64,000 nucleotides of DNA. Source: Brucella intermedia LMG 3301. GTDB taxonomy: Bacteria; Pseudomonadota; Alphaproteobacteria; Rhizobiales; Rhizobiaceae. The notes beneath the pieces are model-generated. The model ran no database searches and was not told the DNA's origin. It worked only from the letters and a program-made list of their open reading frames with translations. The position numbers and the translations under genes were made by a program. Positions 7,793-16,800 of the stretch are shown here, piece after piece; positions within the stretch are counted from its first letter, which is position 1; each line of letters begins with the position of its first letter. Where the stretch lies: contig NZ_ACQA01000002.1 of NCBI RefSeq assembly GCF_000182645.1, positions 1,669,001 to 1,733,000 on the forward strand, read 5' to 3'.

Positions 7793-8839
7793 TTAGGCAA
7801 AACTCGCGTACCTAATCTCTCGCTCAACGCATGTGTAGATCGACGGAGCCCAGTGGTACCCGTAGGGGTACTGAGCCGCATTCGCCCTCGCAATTCGTGC
7901 ATCAATGATGGCATGGCTCTCTGCGGGCAACACTGCGCGAAGCTGTCGCCTGATCTCCTCGCTTAGGTCTGCGGGCACGGCATCATCGACATGATGATAG
8001 ATGGCACCCAATCGGCGGCCTGCTTCCAACATGTTGCTTTCCGAGATCGGCATAGCCGCGAGTGTCTTAATGCGCATCGCGACGCGCGTGCACAAGGTTC
8101 TGACTGCTGCCCAGCCCTCTTCAGAGTGCTTTGACTGCTCGACGACAATTTCCGAAACCTGAGCCAGGCTTGACAAAATAGCGTTCGCGTCAGCCGGTGG
8201 GAGCAGTTGCTGCGAACGCTGCTCGACAAGCCGGATGATGATGGGGACGTTTTCAGGATCCGCGTTTGCCATCCATCCAAACTCGCCAAACGTTAGTTCG
8301 ACGTATTCCCATAGGTAGGGCCCATAGTAGCCTAGCTCTAGCGCTGCCAGGAGACGATCCCGATCTGTCGCGATGGCGGTGGGTAATTGAATCGTGGGGT
8401 AGTGCAGTTTGAAAACGGCCGGATTGAGTGCAAGACCGCCGACGATATCCTCCCAGAATAAGAGGGACACGGCGAATTTGCCAGCGGCCACCCTAGCATC
8501 CGAGTACAGTCGGACCTGCTGTTGCAACTTGGAATCATGATCGTTCGTTGTCGCTATGAACAGTGTATTCAAGGTTGGCTGGAACGCTTCAGCGTTCACA
8601 GCCTCCTCCTCGACGGTCGCCAAGGTCAGAGCTGTAGCGTAGCGCTTGCACTGGATACCCACCCGCCGACCAATGTCGTCAGGACCGAAGACGTCGACTC
8701 CTTGCTGCGCCTGGCCCGGGCGACCATTTTTCTGAAGGGAAGGTGCCTTCCAGCGCAGTCGCTGCGCATCGAGAACAATCGACTCGAAATCTTGCCAATT
8801 TTTCGGCCTGGGCAAATCAAGGGAAAGCACTGAAGGCAT
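7793..8839 (-). CDS. Mrr-like PD-(D/E)xK endonuclease protein with unknown C-terminal domain
   Basis: The 348-residue protein has an N-terminal restriction-endonuclease-like fold: E19 (WQDFESIV), D49 in QQGVDVFG and Q63-x-K65 in VGIQCKRY. This is the D...QxK variant seen in Mrr and in nuclease domains fused to defence ATPases. The following TLFIATTNDHD and SLLFWEDI strands complete the fold, to about residue 145. Residues 150-348 are helical and unrecognised; a PADLSEEIRRQL helix stands out. It lies 169 bases downstream of the Rad50-like gene on the same strand. It may be a fourth member of that defence operon or an independent nuclease. The start ATG has only a weak ribosome site. Confidence 0.72.
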   Translation of the reverse strand: MPSVLSLDLPRPKNWQDFESIVLDAQRLRWKAPSLQKNGRPGQAQQGVDVFGPDDIGRRVGIQCKRYATALTLATVEEEAVNAEAFQPTLNTLFIATTNDHDSKLQQQVRLYSDARVAAGKFAVSLLFWEDIVGGLALNPAVFKLHYPTIQLPTAIATDRDRLLAALELGYYGPYLWEYVELTFGEFGWMANADPENVPIIIRLVEQRSQQLLPPADANAILSSLAQVSEIVVEQSKHSEEGWAAVRTLCTRVAMRIKTLAAMPISESNMLEAGRRLGAIYHHVDDAVPADLSEEIRRQLRAVLPAESHAIIDARIARANAAQYPYGYHWAPSIYTCVEREIRYASFA

Positions 8840-9008
8840 GACAGACCACTCTTAATGATAACACAGGTTCGGCGAGCAAATGGTTCAACGGCGTCGTTGC
8901 CGACGATCTCCTGCATGAACCAGCGCCCGTGAAAGGACTTATACTCCGGTCGCGAGAACGGTGTCGTTGGCGCACCGCGTTTCGGACCGTTTCACCATTA
9001 GCGTCGCC

Positions 9009-11066
9009 TCAAGCTCCAACGACCTGGAGGCCGCTCCGCAGGACGCCGACAGGCATGGGCGGGATATCTGCGGCCGTCAGGACGCTCGTCGCGCCCTCGG
9101 GCCCTAGGTCAATATCGTATCTGCGACCGGGCTCGCCGCTCGTGCTGACCAGCCGCCGACAAAGCAGATCAGCCAGTGCCGTGTCCTCGACCGCACAAAT
9201 GATTTGGCGGTGATCGAGGCGAAGCGCGGCAAGTACCTCGACGAGATGTAGCGCGCGGAAATCGTCGATATGCTGGACTGGATCATCGAGCAGGAGGGAG
9301 TGCAAAGAGGTCCAGGAGCGTGCTAGGTAAACTGACAGAAGGAAAGCCAGTCCCGCCGCACGCCGCTGGCCGGAGCTGAACACGAACTGAGGGTTCAGTC
9401 CGTCGCCCACCTTCAGGCTGAGAAAGCGTTTGATGTCGCCGCGAATGCTGTAATCGATCGTCCGCCAGTCGGCGTGCGGCCTCAGACGCTGATAGAGTTC
9501 ATTGAGCAAGGGGCTGATCTGAGCCAGCCTTTCGTCGATAATCTCGGCGCTGACCCGTTTGACCGCCCGCTCAATCTCGCGGGCGCTTGTCACAGCGGCT
9601 TGCGACCCACTGACAGCGTCGGCGAGCTTATCGATCTCTTCGCGCAGCCCTTCAATGTTTTTCTCGATCGAGGCTATGCGGGAGACCGATTGGGACGCAT
9701 CGAGGACCAGTAGTGCGCGTTCAAGGTTGATCAGCCTGTCGCGTTCGGCTTCGAGATAAGCTGAGAGCTTCCCCGGGTCATTGAGGAAGCGCGGGTCGAG
9801 CCTCCAGCGCTCAAGGAAGGCCACATAGGTCTGCTCGGCGGTACGTAAGGTGCGTTCCTCGTCCTGGTGGGCCGCAACCTGTGCGTTCGCCATGGTGAAG
9901 GTCGCCACCGCTTCGCGCGCCTCGTCGCTGGCCGCAGTCAATCTGCGGCGCGCTTCCTGAACGCCGGAGGCGAGGCTCGAAATGCGCCGGCGCGCGGCGT
10001 CCAGACCGGCAGCGAACTCGGCGGAGGAGCGCTCGGCGGCGCAAAGCGGGCAATGCTCGTCATGGATGCCAAGGCGCTCGCCATGCTCGACCAGAATGGC
10101 AAGCGAGGCCGCCACTGCGTCCGCATCCTCTTCTCGGGCCAGCAGCGCCTCGGCTCCTTCGACCGCCGCCATAGCGAGGTCTTTCGCCTCGCGCGCTGTT
10201 TCGAGCTCGGCAATTGCGCCTTCACGCGCCGCTGCCGCGCCGGGTGCATTGAACGTCCTCTGGAGCGCAAGCAGTTCTTGCCCAGCCTCGACCGCATCTG
10301 CGATCCGGGCGGCTCGCGCCCGCCCATCCACAAGCGCGCCGCGAGCGGCCTCGAGGCGAGCGGCCATGTCTATCGGTGCTTCCGGTGCGGCGGCGGCCAC
10401 TGTCGCGAGGGCGGCCGAGACGTCGTCGGCGCGACTGAGCGTGGCCTGTATCTCGGACTGTTGGGTCAAGCGTTCGCCTAATCTAGTGCGCGCGGTTTCA
10501 TAGGCGGCTTCGTTGAGGGTGTGAGCGGCGTCGGCCGCCGCGACGACCTCCCTGGCCTTTGCCGCCGCCTCGGATCCTTCGAGCGCGCCAAGCGCCGAAC
10601 GGACGAGGTCGAAGCGCTCGGTCTCGGACAGGTCAAGACTGAGGGCGGCGATCCATTCGTCGCGAATGATGGAAATGCGCGTAAGTTGGCGCAGTGCGTC
10701 GTCGGGTGCGGGTCCGCAGCACAAGGCTGCTTGGATTTCCTCCGGCGACCGATCGGCGCCGCCTTCCCGTGTGCGCGTGATCGTGAATGGCTCTCCATCG
10801 TCGCGGATGAAGGCGGCGGTGACGTAATGAGCCTGCGGCTTGCCGGCGCCGCGCCACCAGAGATAATCGGCGAGGCTCTCCTTGGCTGCCTTTTCGACGG
10901 CGTATTTCTCGATCAGGCCGGTGATAGCGAACTCGACGGCATCACACAGGGTGCTCTTTCCGACGCCGTTACGGCCGGTGATGACGGTGAAGCCCCTACC
11001 GAAGTCGATCCTGACCTTGTCTCGAAATCCCCTGAAGCCGCAGACTTCAACATAGTCGAACTTCAT
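9009..11066 (-). CDS. lmuB: SMC/Rad50-like ABC ATPase, Lamassu LmuB-like
   Basis: The 685-residue ATPase has Walker A GRNGVGKST at residues 31-39, two long helical arms, a central CPLC zinc-hook motif near residue 340, an ABC signature FVFSSGQRRA near 560 and Walker B LLLDDPVQHID near 594. This is the Rad50/SbcC/RecN plan on a compact scale. LmuB proteins of Lamassu systems hold the effector inactive and are thought to sense abnormal DNA ends or structures. Its ATG overlaps the preceding small gene by 4 bases (ATGA), so the subunits are made together. The arms are rich in Ala and Glu. The alternative name would be the ATPase of an ABC-three-component system, an overlapping concept. Confidence 0.85.
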   Translation of the reverse strand: MKFDYVEVCGFRGFRDKVRIDFGRGFTVITGRNGVGKSTLCDAVEFAITGLIEKYAVEKAAKESLADYLWWRGAGKPQAHYVTAAFIRDDGEPFTITRTREGGADRSPEEIQAALCCGPAPDDALRQLTRISIIRDEWIAALSLDLSETERFDLVRSALGALEGSEAAAKAREVVAAADAAHTLNEAAYETARTRLGERLTQQSEIQATLSRADDVSAALATVAAAAPEAPIDMAARLEAARGALVDGRARAARIADAVEAGQELLALQRTFNAPGAAAAREGAIAELETAREAKDLAMAAVEGAEALLAREEDADAVAASLAILVEHGERLGIHDEHCPLCAAERSSAEFAAGLDAARRRISSLASGVQEARRRLTAASDEAREAVATFTMANAQVAAHQDEERTLRTAEQTYVAFLERWRLDPRFLNDPGKLSAYLEAERDRLINLERALLVLDASQSVSRIASIEKNIEGLREEIDKLADAVSGSQAAVTSAREIERAVKRVSAEIIDERLAQISPLLNELYQRLRPHADWRTIDYSIRGDIKRFLSLKVGDGLNPQFVFSSGQRRAAGLAFLLSVYLARSWTSLHSLLLDDPVQHIDDFRALHLVEVLAALRLDHRQIICAVEDTALADLLCRRLVSTSGEPGRRYDIDLGPEGATSVLTAADIPPMPVGVLRSGLQVVGA

Positions 11067-11593
11067 GACTTGGCTCCTAGGATGCGGGCGACGTCGACTG
11101 CGGGCGTTTCGTTGAGGAAGGCCGTCACGGCGTCGAGCGGAACATCCTTCAGGCGGGCGCGAAGGCGGTCTTCGAAATTCGACGCGCCGATCAGCGGTTG
11201 CGCACGGATCCCCATCAGGGGGAGTAGCGCCCGCTCGACATCCTCGGCGGTCGTGACGGCCGTACGGGCGATCTTGCGGGTGAGCGAGAAGTCCTCCTCG
11301 ATCCGCTCAATAGCGCGGGCCAGTGACGGCGCGCGCTCGGGAGTAAGTAAGACTGAGTAGACGTTCCATGCCTTAGGCCCCGCTCCCCGAAGCGAGGCGG
11401 CGTGACGTGCCAGGGCGGACTTCTGGCTGGCCTGCCAAAGCGCCATAAGCGCATCGGCGCTTTCGAAGACATGGATGAAGCCCATTATGGCGGCGCTCTC
11501 GAAACAGGTCACCGGACCGTTCTGGCCAGACCAGGACCAAGTTTCATACTGGGCGTTCCGGAGTGCGATTTGGGCTTGGGTCGAGATATCCAT
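11063..11593 (-). CDS. lmuC: Small accessory subunit, Lamassu LmuC-like / ABC-3C middle component
   Basis: This 176-residue protein lies between the SIR2 gene and the ATPase gene, overlapping both (1-base contact at 11593 and a 4-base ATGA overlap at 11063-11066). Sequence alone shows few family signatures. It is mostly helical, begins MDISTQAQIALRNAQYE and has an aromatic WSWSGQNG segment. The middle-gene position, small size and tight coupling fit the third Lamassu subunit, which bridges effector and ATPase. The call therefore rests mainly on context. No enzyme motif or membrane segment is visible. Confidence 0.6.
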   Translation of the reverse strand: MDISTQAQIALRNAQYETWSWSGQNGPVTCFESAAIMGFIHVFESADALMALWQASQKSALARHAASLRGAGPKAWNVYSVLLTPERAPSLARAIERIEEDFSLTRKIARTAVTTAEDVERALLPLMGIRAQPLIGASNFEDRLRARLKDVPLDAVTAFLNETPAVDVARILGAKS

Positions 11594-12912
11594 CAGATGT
11601 TCAGCTCCGCTCGTGCGCCGTTGAGGTCGAACCAGTCACCCGCCGCATCAGGTCTTATGAGGTCGCCGCTTCTACCGCCCCGGACGACATTGCTAGGCAG
11701 GCCGAGATCGGTCGCGCCCACGGCGACGACGATGTCGGACGTGATGGCGACTGGTGGTTCGATGAACTTAGTCCTCAGCGAGCCGAGTATTGCTGAGGCA
11801 CCATTGATCACCCGGATGCTGCGGCCGTGTAGGTCGTAGCCGTCCGGGCGCTGGGTCGCTCCGGCCTGGCGCAGCAGGAGGTGGAAATATCCCAAAGCCT
11901 CGACATTGCCGGGACGGATGAGCATGGCCGGCTGCAGAGTCGGGACGCCTTCCGCATCCCTGCGCAGCCCGTAAAGCGTCTCGCTATCATATGCGGTGAT
12001 ATCGAGCCAGTCCGGGTTGCAGGGACTGCCGGTTGTCTCCTCGAAGACGGATTGACCGGCGGCGAGAACCTGGCGTAGGTAGTTTATGGAGAACGCCCGT
12101 CGCAGTTCATCAAGGACGTCTGCGCCGGACTCGCGGACATGTTCGAATTGAACATTCTCAGCATGGGCGATCTGCCAGAGCTGCGGCGCTTTTGCTTCCA
12201 GCGCGTCGGTCGGCGAGAGATCGACGACGGTGACGGAAAGCGGCTGGACGTCGGCCAGCGCGCAGCCGATCACGGCGTTGAGATATTCCCAATCGGACCA
12301 GAATCCGACGACCAGCAGGTCCTTCTTGCGCAGATTGGCCGCCATCCAGATTTTGCTGCGCTCGATGCGGGCCGAAATGACGGGATCGTCAAGCTGGGAG
12401 GGGGCCCAGACGGTCGAGGCGGGATCGCGCTGCGCACAGCCGTGAAACTTCAGAAGGGGCGCCTGACGTGTCGCATCGACGTTGGCCTCGTCGCCGTCGA
12501 GGGAACCACGGAAGGCGGCGCCGTAGTCCCAAGCCCTGCGCTCTATGAGGATGTCGTAATTGCTGGATATGCCGGCCACAGCTGCCCGCGTGAGCAGAAA
12601 ATCCGCGATGGCGGCATGACCGGGATTGTACGGCCGCGCAAAGGCGGGCCAAGGAACCAGATGCTCAATGAATACGGACTGGAGCGTGTTCGTGGCCACG
12701 AAATGCTCGGCTAGCGCTTCAAGATTGTCACGCAGCCCGATATCGCACGCAGGATTGACCTCGAGCCGGTACTTGTCGAAGCAGCGTTCCGCCACGGTCT
12801 TGGCCGAAGGAAGGCTGCTGGGCGGCGCCATCGAGAGGCCCGCCCCACAGACCACCAGAAGGCGTCCGGCATTCATAGATGCGAGAAGTCGTGCTAGGAT
12901 CTCCGGGCTCAA
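11593..12912 (-). CDS. lmuA: SIR2-domain NADase effector, Lamassu LmuA-like
   Basis: The protein of about 439 residues begins with a SIR2 fold. VVCGAGLSMAPPSSLPSA is the NAD-binding GAG-S-x-P-S loop, SSNYDILIE carries the catalytic Asn (N118 from this start) and LLKFHGC the catalytic His (H157). SIR2 effectors in defence systems hydrolyse NAD+ and stop growth of the infected cell. The C-terminal 200 residues are unrecognised and probably contact the other subunits. The start is uncertain: TTG 12912 has GGGGGAA at good spacing, while GTG 12981 and ATG 12873 are also in frame. As first gene of a coupled three-gene operon with a small subunit and a Rad50-like ATPase, it fits a Lamassu system with a Sir2 effector. 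Confidence 0.8.
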   Translation of the reverse strand: MSPEILARLLASMNAGRLLVVCGAGLSMAPPSSLPSAKTVAERCFDKYRLEVNPACDIGLRDNLEALAEHFVATNTLQSVFIEHLVPWPAFARPYNPGHAAIADFLLTRAAVAGISSNYDILIERRAWDYGAAFRGSLDGDEANVDATRQAPLLKFHGCAQRDPASTVWAPSQLDDPVISARIERSKIWMAANLRKKDLLVVGFWSDWEYLNAVIGCALADVQPLSVTVVDLSPTDALEAKAPQLWQIAHAENVQFEHVRESGADVLDELRRAFSINYLRQVLAAGQSVFEETTGSPCNPDWLDITAYDSETLYGLRRDAEGVPTLQPAMLIRPGNVEALGYFHLLLRQAGATQRPDGYDLHGRSIRVINGASAILGSLRTKFIEPPVAITSDIVVAVGATDLGLPSNVVRGGRSGDLIRPDAAGDWFDLNGARAELNI

Positions 12913-13226
12913 ACTGCAATTCCCCCAACTGCAAACAGCTATTGCCACCGGATCCGAACCTACCGGTGGATTTCTCTTCACGACACAAGCAATGTTTGCG
13001 CCCGTTCAGAATGTCCGTTTTTGAATGCTATTAGTCAAGAGCTGCCAGCCCGCAACCGGCCCCGTTCCGGACGGCTTATCCATGGCTTCCGTAGCAATCT
13101 GGTTCCTGCGGTATTACCCACTCAACATCTACTACAAAACGTGGATATGGGGAGTGCCAGTCGGAGTCGACAGGACGTGGAGGTAACTTCGTTCTTTCTT
13201 TTGCAAGGCTGCGCGCAGTACGAAGC

Positions 13227-13799
13227 CTAGTTCTTCTCGCTCTGAATTCCAGAAAGCAGTACCACGGCTATCGTTTGGGCCGTCTGCTTCAGCGCCCGTT
13301 GCGAACCCGGATGTCTGATGAACTGGGTAACGATACCTACGAGACAGGTTGCGAAGAACTTGGGCGTGATGTCGGCGCGAAAATGACCTGCCGCGATTTC
13401 CGCTTGCACATTTGTGGCGATCATGCTGATGAGCTCTTGCCGTGTCTGCTCTCCTTCGGGTTCCTGCAGCATTGCAACGGTCATTGCGTCGCGATTGGCT
13501 TCCAGAAATTGCATGAGATTTGTGACGGCAAGAGCGGTCAGGGATTGCAGGTCATCGACCTTGGCGGACGGCGGGATGAGTGCGTTCGCTATCAAATGGC
13601 GTAATTTTTCGCGAAACTCTTGCACAACAGCGGTGTGAACCTCGTCCCGCGTTTTGAAATGTCGATAGACGGCAGGCTGCGTCAGACCCACCCTGGCAGC
13701 GACATCAACCATTTTTGCTTCGCGCCCATGGAGAGCGATTTCGGACGCTGCAGCCGCGATTAATTGCTGTCTCGTACGGGCACCTTTTGTCGCGGTCAT
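13227..13799 (-). CDS. TetR/AcrR-family transcriptional regulator
   Basis: The 190-residue protein has the TetR N-terminal HTH: RQQLIAAAASEIALHG, then MVDVAARVGLTQPAVYRHFKTRDE, the usual recognition helix. The C-terminal two-thirds is the ligand and dimerisation domain. I chose ATG 13799 because GGGGAA lies 5 bases upstream; an in-frame GTG/ATG extension to 13838 would cover the operator. It is divergent from the autotransporter gene, with an 86-base gap holding a 25-base palindrome, so it probably represses both itself and the autotransporter. The inducer is unknown. Confidence 0.9.
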   Translation of the reverse strand: MTATKGARTRQQLIAAAASEIALHGREAKMVDVAARVGLTQPAVYRHFKTRDEVHTAVVQEFREKLRHLIANALIPPSAKVDDLQSLTALAVTNLMQFLEANRDAMTVAMLQEPEGEQTRQELISMIATNVQAEIAAGHFRADITPKFFATCLVGIVTQFIRHPGSQRALKQTAQTIAVVLLSGIQSEKN

Positions 13800-13830
13800 G
13801 ATTCCCCATTTGCCAATTTTGTGATTCCCA

Positions 13831-13855
13831 TATAACAAAAACCTATTCTGTTATA
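13831..13855. promoter_or_regulatory. Probable TetR operator between divergent genes
   Basis: TATAACA-N11-TGTTATA is a perfect 7-base inverted repeat placed midway between the TetR start (13799) and the autotransporter start (13886). Size and symmetry fit a TetR dimer site. Occupancy would block the autotransporter promoter; this is inferred from position. Confidence 0.6.
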
Positions 13856-13885
13856 TCGTTATCACTTTTTTGGGCTTGGGGAAAC

Positions 13886-16800
13886 ATGTTCGTAGTGAAA
13901 ATCAAAAGGAGCTGCCTGGCTGCACTCTGTTTGGCAGTCGCAACCTTGTTGATGGCGGTTTCGATATCGCATGCCAATGCCGCGTTGATCAAAACGACAA
14001 CTCTCGCCGTGCCGTCGAAAAGAGTTGTCGATCCCGGTGAAATATTCGAGATCACCATAACGGTCACGGCCGAGGACCAGAGCAGACCGAACGGGGAGTA
14101 TCGCGTCATACGTGGAGGACTTGTCGGTCCGTGGAAGCCGATCCAGAATGGATACGAAAAGATAAACTGGACTGCCCACGATTCGCCGATACCGGTTCTG
14201 TTCGAGGTTCAGTTCCGTGAAGACGTGACCTACGCCCCGAGTGTCTCATACTTCAATCTCGTTATCGGGGAACCGATAGCTCCGACGGTTATCAACGGAA
14301 CCTTTTCAGCAAAGTTCGCAACGACTTTGCCGATTGCGCCAGACTGGATGGTGCGCGGTATCTGGGATGACATTAAAATCAAGACACATCCGAAGTTCGG
14401 AACGGTACGTTTTGAACGCAATGCACTCTTCTATAATTCCGGTTTTGAGCATGCGGGAGTATCCGACCAGTTCACATTCACCGCATTGAATAACGGTGCT
14501 GAATCCCTGGAAGCCACGGTGACTGTTAACGTAGAGCCTTCCCCTCTGACGATTACACCAGCCCGACTTCCCGACGGTAAAGTCGGGCAACCGTACAATG
14601 CTCGATTGAGCGTTAGCGGTGGGAGCGGCTCATATTTCTTTTTTGAGCGCGTGGGCGGAACCTTCCCTAAAGGCGTCCTAAGATTTGATGACGGTTCGTT
14701 CAACGGGGTACCAGAAGAATCCGGTACATTCAGTCTGGTTACGAACGTTCGGGATTTGGCCACTGACGCAGTTGGCGCGCAACGTCTGAGTTTCACTGTT
14801 CAACCTGCGGACGACGATTTTGTTGTCCGCGATGGCAAAATGACGGTGGGATTTCGGTCGTACCTCGAACGACATCTCACGGCATTCGTAGATGGCGATG
14901 TGTCCGACTTTCAAATCATTGAGCAACCGGTCAACGGTAACCTTACGTTGCTCACCGGCGGCATTTTCTCATATTCGCCGAATTACGATTTTCATGGCAC
15001 CGACTCTTTTCGTTTCAAAGCAATCAGCTCAAGTGGTCAATCGGGTGAGGGAACGATCTCGATTACGGTCACACCGCCAGCACCACCGGTCCTGAAAAGC
15101 AGCACCTTTGATTTGGCTTTCAACGAAAGCCTGAGCGTTGATCTTAACACCCTTGCTTCGAATTACTTGGGGCAGTTGGACTTCAGAATGATCATCGGGC
15201 CGTCTCTTGGCTCGATTTCGATCAATCCTTTTGGAAAGTTGACATACACCCCGCGAAGCGATGTTTCCGGGCAAGACAGGGTCTACATCACGGCATCCCA
15301 CTTTGGAATTCAGTCTGCCCCCGCGTTGCTGACCTTCAATGTCGCCAAACCGCCGTCGCCTGCCTTGGAAGGCGCGAAATACCGCGCCATTTACAATCTG
15401 CCCATTACGATTCAGCTGCGCGATCACCTGATTGGCGTAAGCGATCCGTCAACTATCCGCTTTGCCTTGAAAAGCACCCCGGGAAAAGGGGTGTTAAGCA
15501 TGAATACCAGCTCGGGAGCGGTATCGTACATGGCACATGAATCTGGGTTAGACAGTTTTCAAGCCATCGCAATAGATCAATGGGGACGGGAATCCGCGCC
15601 AGCCAGTTTCGAATTTGAAATCGCGCCCCCCAATATCGCTGTAACAGCGACCGCGATACCCGCATTATACGTCGGCGATGACGTATCCCATGGGTTCGCA
15701 GCATCAGGAGGAAGAGCGCCATATACGTTCAGGCTTCTGGGCTCAGTTCCTGCGGGATTGGCACTTCAAGGCGATACACTCGTCGGTAAACCGGCGGCCG
15801 AGGGAAACTTCGATTTTGAAGTCATTGCCGTCGACGCCAATGGATATGAAGGTCGTGGATCTTTCTCGGCCCGTGTGGCACGCAAGCCCATAAACTTCTC
15901 GTCGACGACCCTGACGTCGGGAAAATACGGCCAGCCCTATGATGGCCAGATACCTCCTGCCACTGGCGGTATCGGCACGATCTCATACGATTTTCGCGGT
16001 GATTTGCCACGCGGAATTGCACTCGATCTGACTACTTTAAAACTCATCGGCGTGCCGAATGTCTCCGGGAGTTTTACGCTCGCTCTGACAGCAGAAGACG
16101 AGGTCGGAACGACGGCGACCGCCAACTTTACGTTGGTTATCGACAATTCAGCGATGGAGTTAACTCCAGCACAGCTATCCTCACTTGTTCCGGGTGTTCG
16201 ATTTCAACAAAGATTCGTGGCAACTGGCGGTGTTGCTCCTTACCGATACACAGCGTCAGGCAAGCTTCCTTCTGGCCTTTCTCTGAATGGGGATAGACTG
16301 GAAGGCGTGCCAACAGCATCAGGACGCTATATTTTCACCATCACTGCTCTTGATGCGAACGATGAAACCGTCTTCGTCGGCTACGACGTCCAGGTCGGCC
16401 AACCGGACATCGTTTTCCCGCCGACGAAACTGCCAAAGGCAAAAGCTGGCGTTTACTATGAGGCCGCGATTTCACCCGCAACAGGTGGCAATGCCCCTTA
16501 CAGCTACAGTTTGATTGGCCATCTGCCAGATGGATTGTTGTTCGATCCGCACAATCTCAGGATTACTGGCGAACCCGTAACAGCGGGGACGTTTGTGTTC
16601 AAGATCGCCGTCAGAGACAACACGACCGACGCGGAAGCTGTGGAACAAGCATTTGAACTGGTCGTCGATGAATCGGATGCGCCGCAAGCAGGCAACGGCA
16701 ATGTGCTCGTTGATTATGACGGAGGTCCGACCGATTTCGACCTCGCAACGCTTGTTTCTGGTCGGTTCGATGCAATTAGAATTGATCGCCATCCAGTTAA

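Noticed and set aside
9867..11360. Long plus-strand open frames (9867-10481, 9982-10503, 10521-11360)
   Set aside because: They lie opposite the Rad50-like gene, which has full ATPase motifs. Their Arg/Ala-rich composition is what GC-rich antisense frames give.
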